NCBI GenBank assembly: GCA_014859965.1
Contig: JACZKQ010000028.1
Coordinates: 1-64,000, forward strand
Reading direction: 5' to 3'
Origin: Phycisphaerae bacterium
GTDB lineage: Bacteria > Planctomycetota > Phycisphaerae > Sedimentisphaerales > Anaerohalosphaeraceae
DNA length: 64,000 nucleotides
Position 1 is the stretch's first letter; every line of letters starts with the position of its first letter. A program made the position numbers and the translations under genes. This document shows, in pieces, positions 1 to 8,148 of the stretch. The notes beneath the pieces are model-generated. The model was given only the letters and a program-made list of their open reading frames with translations. It was not told the origin of the DNA and did not search any database.

Positions 1-73
1 CCACAAAACTCAACCCGCCAAACACCACAACTACCCCGAACCCAAACAACACCTGAGCAACGCGCCCGAACAT
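1..73 (-). CDS. Partial gene, N-terminus only, probable membrane or exported protein
   Basis: Only the first 24 codons lie inside the window; the gene runs off the left edge. Its ATG at 73-71 follows a GGGAG ribosome binding site seven bases upstream. The visible peptide begins MFGRVAQVLFGFG and continues into V, F and G residues, which fits a signal peptide or first membrane helix. It starts 33 bases after the stop of the upstream hydrolase on the same strand, so the two are probably one operon. The product cannot be named. Confidence 0.6.
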   Translation of the reverse strand, partial: MFGRVAQVLFGFGVVVVFGGLSFV

Positions 74-105
74 AGTAACTCCCAGCACCCCGTTATTGTC
101 CCCTC

Positions 106-1179
106 TCAATCACCACGCAACACCACATCCACAAACGAATAAGCCCGCCGCCTCGCCTCGTCCGGAAAATCATGAGCCGCCTCCGGATACATCGCCCGCA
201 GCATCCCCTCCGCACCGTAGAGCCCGTACACCGCCCGCGCCGCGGCCACCGCATCCAGCACACCCGATACCTCGAAGTTGTCGTCATGCAACGGCGCACT
301 AACGAACACCCCGCGCGGCGCGATCGCCCCCAAAACCTCCGTAAAATCAAACGGCATCCTCGCCGGATCCTTCCCGTAAACGTCCGCGATCCGCGGCATA
401 TAGCCGTCATGCGTCCACCCCGTCAGATCGCCCCGCTTGTACTTCGAAAACGTCGTGAAACCGCAGCTCGTCACCACCACCCGCAGCCGCGAATCGAACA
501 CCCCCGCAAATAACGCATTATGCCCGCCCAACGAGTGCCCGATGCACCCGATCCGCTCCGCATCCACCTCCTCCAGACTCGCAACCAGATCCACCCCCCG
601 CATATGATTCCAAATCCCCTTCATCGTGCAGCTAACATACCCCTGCTCATAAAGCCTCTTCCGCGAAGCCGCATCATCCCCGAACCCCGGATAATCCGGC
701 GCCAGCACCACATATCCCCGCTCCGCCAGTTCCGAACCATAGTTGCGGTTCGGCCTCTCACCCTCCCCCGCAACAACCCGCTTGCCTAACGGCGACGTCG
801 GATGCAGACACAGCATCGCCGCACCGCGACCCCTCGCAGGCCGGGGCAAAAACAAAAACGCGCTCACCCTGTCCCCCGGACCCGCCTCATACCGAATCGT
901 CTTGCGAACGTATCCCGCAAACTCCTTCTCCTCAAGCACCTCATACTCCGGCGCACGCCCGCGATCCGCATCCGGAAAAGCCCCCATCACCGCCTGCATA
1001 TTCGACAAGACATGTCCACGCCGGATCCCCCACTCCTCCGCCGTACTCACCTCCCGTCGAGCACCTGACTCATCCAGCCAATACAAAAGATCAGCCTTCT
1101 CACCATAAAAAGGCGCACCGCCGCCCCCCAAAAGATTCATCACCGCCCAGCCCGCCAAGGTCAAGAACGCCGTAAACAT
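106..1179 (-). CDS. Alpha/beta hydrolase, dienelactone hydrolase or acetyl-xylan-esterase-like
   Basis: This is a secreted or membrane-tethered alpha/beta hydrolase of 357 residues. The nucleophile elbow reads GHSLGGHN. An acidic residue in SAPLHDDNF and a histidine in YPEAAHDFP near the C-terminus complete a plausible Ser-Asp-His triad. An oxyanion-type LCLHPTSPLGK motif precedes the elbow. A longer frame exists to 1260, but the ATG at 1179 has a GGAGG site eight bases upstream and opens directly into a hydrophobic leader (MFTAFLTLAGWAVMNLL), so it is preferred. The family includes acetyl-xylan esterases and other carbohydrate esterases; the nearby GH26-like gene makes a polysaccharide-related role possible, but the substrate is unknown. 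It is transcribed away from the GH26 gene and leads into the partial gene at the window edge. Confidence 0.8.
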   Translation of the reverse strand: MFTAFLTLAGWAVMNLLGGGGAPFYGEKADLLYWLDESGARREVSTAEEWGIRRGHVLSNMQAVMGAFPDADRGRAPEYEVLEEKEFAGYVRKTIRYEAGPGDRVSAFLFLPRPARGRGAAMLCLHPTSPLGKRVVAGEGERPNRNYGSELAERGYVVLAPDYPGFGDDAASRKRLYEQGYVSCTMKGIWNHMRGVDLVASLEEVDAERIGCIGHSLGGHNALFAGVFDSRLRVVVTSCGFTTFSKYKRGDLTGWTHDGYMPRIADVYGKDPARMPFDFTEVLGAIAPRGVFVSAPLHDDNFEVSGVLDAVAAARAVYGLYGAEGMLRAMYPEAAHDFPDEARRRAYSFVDVVLRGD

Positions 1180-1351
1180 GAAAGCATCCTCCAGAAACGT
1201 ATGCTGCGCAGTGTCTGCCGCAAAACGCCCATCATCAGCCCAACCAAAACCAGCCGTCAACTACCGGCGACCCCGCCCACAATAGCGGGGCCGGCTTCGG
1301 TTAGACAAGCACGCACTGTTCCGCCGCCTCCGCAGCCGTCTTGCCGCCCAT

Positions 1352-1381
1352 TTGCAATTCGATCCCGCATTGTGGTATATT
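1352..1381 (+). promoter_or_regulatory. Candidate sigma70-type promoter of the GH26-like gene
   Basis: TTGCAA (1352-1357) and TATATT (1376-1381) are separated by 18 bases. The predicted transcript would start near 1388, giving a 5' leader of about 50 bases before the ATG at 1439. The same TTGCAA-type -35 recurs before the polysaccharide locus and purE. Confidence 0.55.
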
Positions 1382-1438
1382 GACCGCGTGCGAAAAAAGC
1401 GGCTATGGTGAAGATGTTCGATTTGGAGAAATGTTATC

Positions 1439-2422
1439 ATGACAATACGGCGATTGACAATCGTTGCCCTCTTTGCATTTTCCATGCCCGCCTTCGGCCA
1501 AGATAACACTTCGCCCGCCGCCCAGGTGCTCGAATATCTCAAGGGCCTCGGAAACGGTTCGTACCTCTTCGGGCAGGTCGCCACCTGGGTGCACAACGAG
1601 AACCCCGACATGGACCACTCCTCCAACTGGCTCAAGAAGGTATACGACCATACAGGCAAAATGCCCCGCTACGGGACGATCACCTACGACTTCCACGACG
1701 ACCCGTTCCCCGATGCCGCCTGGAACAGCGGCGTCAAGAAAATCTGGGACCGCGGAATGATTGTCGGCGTGTACACCTTCTGGGCCAATCCCTCCGGCCG
1801 ATCATGGAACGAACCCGTCGAGATCGATCACATCTTCGAACCCGGCAACAACCCGACAAAGAGCAATTTTTACAAACAGATGGACCGCATGGCCGCCAAT
1901 CTGCAGTGGCTCAAAGAACAGGGCATCCCCGTCGTATACACCCCCCTCGTCGAAAGCGACGACCGCAACAAATGGCACGCCAAGGGGACACATGAGCACG
2001 CGATAAAAGTTTACCGCCTGATCCACGACTACTTCAGCAAAAACAAGGCCCTCGACAACATCATCTGGGCCTACCACACCACGCAAAATCACGGCGCTTT
2101 GGAGAAGTACTACCCTGGCGATGCATACGTCGACGTGATCGGAAAGTCCGCCTACGGCCGCGGCCTCGTCTTCTCCGAGTACGACTGGGCCGTAAAGAAA
2201 AAGAAAGACGCCGGCAAGGTCATCTGGTGGGCCGAACTCGGACTCCGCGGCAACTCCTCCGGCCCACGGGCAGACTGCATGGACGTCCTCAAAAAACTCG
2301 AAAATACCTACCCCGAACTCGCCGGATTCGTCTTCTGGAGCGACGCCGGATACTTCAACGTAGCAGGCAACGACAACGGCCCCCAACTAATGCAATCACC
2401 CAAAATCGTCACCCTGAAATAA
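1439..2422 (+). CDS. Secreted GH26-like glycoside hydrolase (beta-mannanase fold)
   Basis: A 327-residue exported protein with a signal peptide (MTIRRLTIVALFAFSMPAFG) and a single catalytic domain. The pattern GTITYDFHDDPFPDAAW, a strand ending in PVVYTPLVES and a later IWWAELG strand resemble the GH26 clan-A barrel. E172 would be the acid/base and E266 the nucleophile. Typical GH26 enzymes carry His directly before the acid/base Glu (HE); here the preceding residue is Val, so activity may differ. GH26 members cleave beta-mannans or mixed-linkage glucans; substrate here is not established. A GGAG site lies ten bases upstream of the ATG. It is monocistronic, with a candidate promoter at 1352-1381. 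Confidence 0.72.
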   Translation: MTIRRLTIVALFAFSMPAFGQDNTSPAAQVLEYLKGLGNGSYLFGQVATWVHNENPDMDHSSNWLKKVYDHTGKMPRYGTITYDFHDDPFPDAAWNSGVKKIWDRGMIVGVYTFWANPSGRSWNEPVEIDHIFEPGNNPTKSNFYKQMDRMAANLQWLKEQGIPVVYTPLVESDDRNKWHAKGTHEHAIKVYRLIHDYFSKNKALDNIIWAYHTTQNHGALEKYYPGDAYVDVIGKSAYGRGLVFSEYDWAVKKKKDAGKVIWWAELGLRGNSSGPRADCMDVLKKLENTYPELAGFVFWSDAGYFNVAGNDNGPQLMQSPKIVTLK

Positions 2423-2597
2423 TCCTTTTGCAAGCCAACATGAAGCTGCCCGGCCTGCGTACCCACCACGTCAAGACTGCACGTCCATACCTGCACCGCC
2501 GGTGACATGCCGCACCCACTCACCCCCACGCGCCAAGACTACCAGACACCATCTTTTCCGCCCCCCCTCAAAAACCAGTTTGTACGCCTCCTGCAAC

Positions 2598-3000
2598 TCA
2601 TTCCTCCCGCCACGTCTGCCAACTGCCGCCTCTGCGAACCAGCAGCGTATCTGAAATCGCATAAGGAGCCTCCGCATAAATCCGCCTCGCCTCCTTCCGA
2701 ATCTCACTCAGGCCCTCCTCCGACCCGCTCCCCGTAAAGAGCAACGCATAGCGCGCCGGCACAGCCGCCACGATCTCGCCTTCCACGGTTGGCGCCAGCC
2801 TCTCCCATATCTTGTCCACCAGCAGAACACTCGCCTCATACGTCCCGTCCGCAAGAAGCAAACACGGGCCCGTCCCCCCCGATCTCAACCTCCGGCACCC
2901 TCCGCCTCCATCGCCACAACAAATCTCCACCAAACGATCCTGGTTTCCGAGCCCGCACACCCGGTGCTTCTTCAGCTATTGTGTCATATTCTATGATTAT
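2598..3000 (-). pseudogene. Frameshifted remnant of a DUF1444-like gene
   Basis: Read on the minus strand, frame one gives EEAPGVRARKPGSFGGDL...EVEIGGDGPVF. The next frame continues with LLADGTYEASVLLVDKIW and runs through EIVAAVPARYALLFTGS to a stop at 2598. Removing one base near 2859 joins the two halves into a continuous peptide resembling the C-terminal half of DUF1444 proteins. The N-terminal half is missing: the upstream frame opens just after an in-frame stop near 3004. No ribosome binding site or start fits. I read it as a decayed gene; family assignment is from memory of the motif style. Confidence 0.5.
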
Positions 3001-3431
3001 CAATTAAAATAAACTTCTGGAGTTTGCGAGCTTGAAGTTCAGGAGTTCGCCTCGCCTTGAGACGGGACGGAATGAGAAATGACCTTAAGAAGCTGCATCT
3101 GATGCACTTACGTTCACATCAGCCGTATCCGGACACGCACGCCTCACGCCTTCTCACCCACCGAAAAAACTTTTTTCAAAAATCTTTGAAACAGGTGTAA
3201 CACTCTGGGCCCATGGATACTCTCTATAAGTGAAAACACCTAAGCGAGGAAGTACGTCATCGCCTCCTCCTAAGCCGGATTCTGTTGAATCGCCCGATTT
3301 ATATGGAATCTGGCTTTTTTTACGCGCGCACGATGATGGCGACTTTTATGGTCGCCATACAAAGCAAAACGCACCCGACCCATCGCCTTTGTGAAAGGCT
3401 GGCCCCAATGTGAACAGAACCCCCTACGGCC
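3001..3431. other. Gene-poor interval with hairpins and a short open frame
   Basis: No convincing gene. The interval contains A/T-rich sequence, AGGTGT and ACACCT about 37 bases apart (near 3196 and 3236) that could pair, a terminator-like hairpin at 3272-3321, and a 53-codon GTG-started open frame (3231-3392) without a ribosome binding site. The open frame reads sensibly (VKTPKRGSTSSPPKPDS...) but has no recognised family. Confidence 0.4.
3272..3321 (+). terminator. Rho-independent terminator-like hairpin
   Basis: AAGCCGGATTC (3272-3282) pairs with GAATCTGGCTT (3306-3316) over 11 base pairs including one G-T wobble, with a 23-base loop, and runs into a stretch of T to 3321. It points on the plus strand, although the nearest intact plus-strand gene ends at 2422. 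Confidence 0.5.
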
Positions 3432-4340
3432 TTATCGCAGCGAAATCGACCCGTTATGGGTCTCCAGGTGCACATTGCCCTCCCCTGCCCGAACCGTGCC
3501 GATGATGCGGTTCTTCTGGATTTCCCCCTGAACCGTGATCGGAACCGCCGTCTTGACCGATCCGTTATGCGTCTGGATCCGTACTTTGCCTGACAAATTC
3601 GGCGGCGCAACAAACGTGATCGACCCGTTATACGTCATTATACGGCTTTCCAAGGCCGGCGGGGCCGATTCGCTGTAAACAATCTCTACGTTGCCGTTGT
3701 GCGTGGTCGCTGTCACCGGCCCAACCACCTGCCGGCAGATGATCTCCCCGTTATACGTCTTCAGAGCCGCCTCCCCGGTCACGCCCTCAACCAGCACGGT
3801 GCCATTGTGGGTCTCCAGATCCACGCGACGCCCGGCCGCACGCTCCACCCGCACCTCGCCGTTGTGGGTCGTCGCCCGCACGTCGCCGACAATATCGCTG
3901 ACGCGGATCGCCCCGTTGTGCGTATCCAACTGCAGGTTCGTCCGCCGCGGCAAGGCGACGTCGAATTCCACGCCGATCCCACAATTCGCAGGCATATGCG
4001 GTTTTTCGATCTGTGTCGCCAGCCCGCCGCCGCGCTCGACAAGAGTAATCCGCACCTGCTCGGCAAGCCGCCGGGCTGTGTCGATATCCGGGGCATAGCC
4101 GGTAATCCTCGCTCTTACCCTGCAAATGGCGTCGTCGCCGCCGGTGACCGCGATCGCACCGTTGTGCGTCTCGGCGGCAAATCGGCCCGTCTCCGGCGAC
4201 GCCGCTTCCAAATACTCGCTGCGTTCGTATCGCTCCCGGGCTGAAAAACAGCCCGAACACGCAGCCGCCAAAAAACCGCAAACCACTGCCGTTAAAAGGG
4301 TTGCACCTGTTCCGAGTGCCAATGCGTTCTGTCGTTTCAT
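3432..4340 (-). CDS. DUF4097-type adhesin-like protein with nine THNG repeats
   Basis: A 302-residue exported protein. After a hydrophobic leader (LLTAVVCGFLAAACSGC, possibly a lipoprotein signal) and a short region around residues 40-120, nine copies of a T-H/Y-N-G-x-I/V motif recur roughly every 20-27 residues (AETHNGAIAV, LDTHNGAIRV, ATTHNGEVRV ... LETHNGSISL). This is the pattern of the DUF4097 putative-adhesin domain, expected to form a beta-solenoid. The frame extends to 4412, but the ATG at 4340 has AGGAG eight bases upstream and begins the signal sequence. It probably acts at the cell surface or periplasm; no partner is evident and the gene stands alone between two plus-strand genes. 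Confidence 0.78.
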   Translation of the reverse strand: MKRQNALALGTGATLLTAVVCGFLAAACSGCFSARERYERSEYLEAASPETGRFAAETHNGAIAVTGGDDAICRVRARITGYAPDIDTARRLAEQVRITLVERGGGLATQIEKPHMPANCGIGVEFDVALPRRTNLQLDTHNGAIRVSDIVGDVRATTHNGEVRVERAAGRRVDLETHNGTVLVEGVTGEAALKTYNGEIICRQVVGPVTATTHNGNVEIVYSESAPPALESRIMTYNGSITFVAPPNLSGKVRIQTHNGSVKTAVPITVQGEIQKNRIIGTVRAGEGNVHLETHNGSISLR

Positions 4341-4500
4341 TGCCGTTTCTCCTGCACCAAAATGCGCCAGGGCGCGCATGCCGCGGCCCTGGACCCCATC
4401 ACACACGTTCATATCCCGCCAATTCTGTTGCTAAAGTCGTCCCGACCGCCAAAATATAACACTTTTTTTGCACGTGCGCGCAGAAAATCACTCGGATCGC

Positions 4501-4529
4501 TTGCGTAATGGCCCATTTATGGGCAAAAT
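4501..4529 (+). promoter_or_regulatory. Possible promoter with palindromic operator in the spacer
   Basis: TTGCGT (4501-4506) and CAAAAT (4524-4529) are 17 bases apart. The spacer is mostly filled by a perfect inverted repeat, GCCCAT-TT-ATGGGC (4511-4524). A repressor or MerR-like site there would control the FG-GAP gene starting at 4571. The -10 is weak. Confidence 0.35.
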
Positions 4530-4570
4530 AGAAGCTGCGAGCCGATGACGGCTCATTTGGAGGATTGATC

Positions 4571-5716
4571 ATGAAGGCCTTAATCCTGTGTTTGGCTGCA
4601 CTTACATGTGCGGCCGCGGCGGGCGCATTCCCGAAGTTCAGCTATCATTAAATAGACACCATCGGCTCAAAAATGGGCCAGACTGCACTCGTCGACATAG
4701 ACGGCGACGGCGACCTCGACTGGGTCTCCGGCGAAGCCAGCCACAGCCAGGGCCGCATCTTCTGGTGGGAATACCAGGGCCCTAACACGTGGATACGCCA
4801 CGACTTAGGTAAGGGCAATACCGACGTCGGCGGCACGGCCGCGGACCTCAACGGCGACGGCTGGCCGGACGTCTTTTCCGGCAGCAAGATCCTGATTAAC
4901 ACCGGAAATCCGCGAAAAGAGGCGTTTATCGCGTACGAAATCGGGGCGATCCACTCGCACGATTCGGAATTGGCCGACATAAACGGTGACGGCCGGCTCG
5001 ATGCCATCGCAAACAGCGACAAGGCCGGGCTTTTCTGGTTCGAAATCCCCGCCGACTGCACGAAACCATGGAAAAAATATACGATTGCCACCGCCGAGCA
5101 GCACAAAATCCACGGCGGCGTTTCGCCGAAGGCCGTCGGCGACATCGACGGAGACGGAGACAACGATGTCGTTACGGGTCAGGCGTGGTACGAAAACCTT
5201 GACGGTAAAGGACTTACATGGAGGTAGCATAAGAACATCGACTTCGGCGCGCACCATCAATACGGGCTGGCCGTCAAGACGTGGGTTTGCGACATGGACG
5301 GCGACGGCGACCTGGATTTTGTGCAGGCCGAGGCGGATCATCCGGATGGGCGGGTAGCGTGGTTCGAAAACGACGGAAAGGGCAACTGGACGCGGCATAT
5401 TATCAAGGATCGGGGCGATAAGCAGGATTTTCACTCGCTGATCGTGGCGGATTTCGATCTGGACGGCGATTTGGACGTGTTTTCGGGCGGCGGGCCGCTT
5501 TCGGCAAAGGGGTCGCACAAGTGTTACATCTGGGAGAATACGGCCGGGCAAGGCAAGCGGCCGACGTCGGACAAGTGGAATGAGCATATAATCGCCCACA
5601 AACCCTGCCACGAGGCGGTTGGAGCGGACGTGGACGGCGATGGTGATATCGACATCTGCTCAAAACCCTGGTCCACCGGCAACGAACACTTCTACCTTCA
5701 GAATTTGCTCAGATAG
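4571..5716 (+). pseudogene. Secreted FG-GAP/VCBS repeat protein interrupted by two in-frame stops
   Basis: One reading frame runs from the ATG at 4571 (GGAGG seven bases upstream, signal peptide MKALILCLAALTCAAAAGAF) to a stop at 5714-5716, but is broken by TAA at 4649-4651 and TAG at 5225-5227. No frameshift occurs: sequence on both sides of each stop continues the same protein. At least seven Asp-rich calcium-binding motifs are present (DIDGDGDLDW, DLNGDGWPDV, DINGDGRLDA, DIDGDGDNDV, DMDGDGDLDF, DFDLDGDLDV, DVDGDGDIDI), typical of FG-GAP/VCBS beta-propeller proteins. Both stops could derive from Gln codons by single C-to-T changes. It could be a young pseudogene, a sequencing error, or readthrough; pseudogene is the simplest reading. 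Confidence 0.72.
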
Positions 5717-6030
5717 CAGCGACCAGGATTGGAGAACGGCGACTATCAGTCAGAAGCCTGATACTTAGGACTAAGGGGCCATATTTTGGACTATGGCCTC
5801 AGTAATTGATGAGGATTTTCGCAGGAACATCACGCCTATGTGTCGAAAAAAGGCATATTTTGAATAAATGCGGTCACTTTGCGATTTTTGTTGTTGCTTT
5901 CGGGGCGAATCTGCCGTAGTCTTCTTTCGTGGATAGCTCCTTTTATCTCTCAAGAGTATATCCTTAATTAAATAAAACAGGTGAGAGATACAGTTTGAGG
6001 CCGCAAAATGGCCAAATGGAGAATTTTATA
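5717..6030. other. Intergenic region upstream of the cold-shock gene
   Basis: No gene is seen. A hairpin formed by 5775-5783 and 5792-5800 (GGGGCCATA / TATGGCCTC, eight-base loop) follows the FG-GAP gene; it lacks a T tract, so termination is uncertain. The AT-rich stretch 5950-5990 probably contains the promoter and long 5' leader of the cold-shock gene, but no clear -35/-10 pair was found. Confidence 0.45.
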
Positions 6031-6234
6031 GTGAGCACAGGTACAGTAAAGTGGTTTAACGCAAGCAAGGGTTTTGGGTTCATCAGTCCTGATGGTGGCG
6101 GCGAAGATTTGTTCGTCCATCATTCTGAAGTGAAGGTCTCGGGTTATGCAACACTCGAAGACAATCAGAAGGTCCAGTTCGAAGTGGGACAAGGCAAAAA
6201 AGGCCCGTGTGCTACAAACGTGACGCCGCTTTAA
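6031..6234 (+). CDS. csp: Cold-shock domain protein (CspA family)
   Basis: A 67-residue single cold-shock domain that binds single-stranded RNA or DNA, probably as an RNA chaperone. RNP1 reads KGFGFISP and RNP2 reads DLFVHHS. The N-terminus [10 protein letters not shown] matches the usual MxxGTVKWFN start, so the GTG at 6031 with GGAG nine bases upstream is preferred over the upstream TTG at 5995. The length is the usual one for the family. The gene is monocistronic, with a strong terminator 26 bases after the stop. Confidence 0.93.
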   Translation: MSTGTVKWFNASKGFGFISPDGGGEDLFVHHSEVKVSGYATLEDNQKVQFEVGQGKKGPCATNVTPL

Positions 6235-6259
6235 GATAAAGCAGCGATTGCAAACCAAG

Positions 6260-6287
6260 AGGCCCCCGTAAAACGGGGCCTTTTTTT
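6260..6287 (+). terminator. Rho-independent terminator after the cold-shock gene
   Basis: A GC-rich stem (AGGCCCC with GGGGCCT, extended by CGT/ACG with one bulged C) is followed directly by seven T. Confidence 0.9.
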
Positions 6288-6665
6288 ATGCCGGGTTCAC
6301 TGTTGAAACGATATGGTTTTCTTCCGTAACTCCAGCGTAAAGGCGACAGAAAGCTCCCTTAGGTCGTACGGCCGGCGGAGCTTTTCCCTTTGTGTCGAAG
6401 AAATCGTTGATCTGGGGGCGCAGAAGTTCTGAGGGCTGGTGATGGCGAAGTATGAGCGCCTGTCGGATCAGCTTGCCGCGTCATATTTGTGGAGGACTTC
6501 GCCGCCTCCTCGAAGAACTGATCACGAAAGGTATCGGGCGCGAAAAAGGGGCCCTCCTTCCGAGCTTTTCCGGGGCGGGCAATTTGCTCGTGACATTCGT
6601 TGTCGAAACTCGCGATAGATGCAGGGTAAGCGGGATTCTATCGTCATTCATTCGGGGGCTCGATA
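6288..6665. other. Intergenic stretch with a doubtful short open frame
   Basis: No confident gene. A 58-codon frame at 6442-6618 starts MAKYERLSDQLAAS, which looks like a natural N-terminus, but the rest is Arg/Pro-rich and unlike a protein; it may be a decayed fragment. No promoter or terminator was identified. Confidence 0.35.
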
Positions 6666-8066
6666 ATGAAGAAGCTGATTGTCCTTTCCACAGTTGCGGC
6701 GCCGGTTATGCTGGGAGCGGTGTGGGCTGCGGAGGCGGTGAAGCCGCGCGATCTTCCGCGGCAGACGTACATGCCTGTAGTGATCGAAGAAGATTTCCAG
6801 CAGATCAAGCAGCAGGACACGGCCACGAAAGACAAGTCTATGCAGCGTCAGCGGGAGCTGTTGGAGACACGATATGATCTTGCGGACAGGCCGTCGGAGG
6901 CGAAGATGTCGGGCGGGGGTAAGGCCGTGCAGAAAGGCGTCCGGGTGAAGCTGCCCAAGGGCGTCACGTGGGAGCGGCTTGGGAAGATGACCCCTGAGGA
7001 GATCAAAAAGAAAGACTTGTTTCCGATGGGCTTTCGGCCTTTGCCGCACACCAGGCACCCGCACGGCGGGCAGGTGTTTCCGCAGGATCAGATCGACGAG
7101 ATGAAGCGCGTGGAGCAGCGGGATTTGCAGCGATTCGATGTCGACTTCGATCTACCCGATCATTTGACGCCCGAGTTTCCGCCGCCGATCTTCCTGACCA
7201 CGCGCCCTGATCTGGGCGATGTTTCGCAGGGCAAGATTCTGTCGATCATGAATTACTACGAGATGATGAAAGGCATTCTCACGCCGGTGCAGATGGAGGG
7301 CCTTCGCCTGCTGTTGACGCCGTTTCCGCAGCAGCAGTTCAATCAGACCGAAGACCGCAAAGTTAACGAGCCGAGCCTCGGCGTTACATGTCTCGATTGC
7401 CACACCAACGGGCACACGAACGCGGCGTTCCACCTTGATCCGGACACGCGCCCGCAGGAGGCGCGGCATCGGCTCGATACGGTGAGCCTGCGCGGCATGC
7501 ATAATCAGCAGATTCACGGGTCCAAGCGGTCGCTGAGGTCCATCGAGGATTTCACGGAGTTCGAGCAGCGAACCGCTTACTTTGATGGCGACCATGTGAT
7601 CGCCGCCAAGAAGGGTGTCAACCTTCCGGACCGCGCGTCGCAGGTGGTGATGATGGCGCAGATGCAGAATCTGTTCGATTTTCCACCGGCGCCGAAGCTG
7701 GATGCGGCGGGGCGCCTGATGCGCGAGGAGGCCACCAAGGAGGAACTGCTGGGCGAGGAGGTGTTCAACGGCAAGGGCACGTGCGGGCAGTGTCACATTC
7801 CCGCGATGAGCTTCATGGATCAGCAGATGCACGACTTCAAGCTCGAACGCTTTTATGAGCCGACAATCGTGAGCGATCAATACGCCCGGCCCGACGGGCC
7901 CATCAAAACGTTTACGCTGCGGGGCATCAAGGATTCGCCGCCGTACCATCATGACGGCAGATTGCTGACACTTGAAGACACGGTTGAGTTCTTCAATGTG
8001 GTTCTTCAGTTGAAACTGACCGAGGAAGAGAAGAAGGCGCTGACGGCTTACATGCGATGCCTCTAA
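6666..8066 (+). CDS. Di-heme cytochrome c peroxidase-like protein
   Basis: A 466-residue exported protein with a signal peptide ending near residue 22 (AVWA). Two CxxCH haem c sites are visible, CLDCH at 242-246 and CGQCH at 373-377. The C-terminal part (LRGIKDSPPYHHDGRLLTLEDTV) matches the cytochrome c peroxidase/MauG family, which act in the periplasm on hydrogen peroxide or as oxidases. Unusually, about 220 residues of charged sequence with no recognised domain precede the first haem site, whereas family members normally place it near the N-terminus. A GGGGG stretch sits a few bases upstream of the ATG. The gene stands alone and converges on the minus-strand kinase gene. Confidence 0.82.
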   Translation: MKKLIVLSTVAAPVMLGAVWAAEAVKPRDLPRQTYMPVVIEEDFQQIKQQDTATKDKSMQRQRELLETRYDLADRPSEAKMSGGGKAVQKGVRVKLPKGVTWERLGKMTPEEIKKKDLFPMGFRPLPHTRHPHGGQVFPQDQIDEMKRVEQRDLQRFDVDFDLPDHLTPEFPPPIFLTTRPDLGDVSQGKILSIMNYYEMMKGILTPVQMEGLRLLLTPFPQQQFNQTEDRKVNEPSLGVTCLDCHTNGHTNAAFHLDPDTRPQEARHRLDTVSLRGMHNQQIHGSKRSLRSIEDFTEFEQRTAYFDGDHVIAAKKGVNLPDRASQVVMMAQMQNLFDFPPAPKLDAAGRLMREEATKEELLGEEVFNGKGTCGQCHIPAMSFMDQQMHDFKLERFYEPTIVSDQYARPDGPIKTFTLRGIKDSPPYHHDGRLLTLEDTVEFFNVVLQLKLTEEEKKALTAYMRCL

Positions 8067-8148
8067 GGAGGTTCGTAGCGGCCTACATACATTGTAACGG
8101 TGCGTGATGCCGCATGTGCATGTTCGTCGACTTGCGTCTTGCATACGG

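Noticed and set aside
3268-3290. Sequence AAGCCGGATTCTGTT resembling the 3' signature of RNase P RNA on the minus strand
   Set aside because: None of the other conserved RNase P segments occurs upstream on that strand, the region there is coding, and a complete RNase P RNA exists at 46469-46853.
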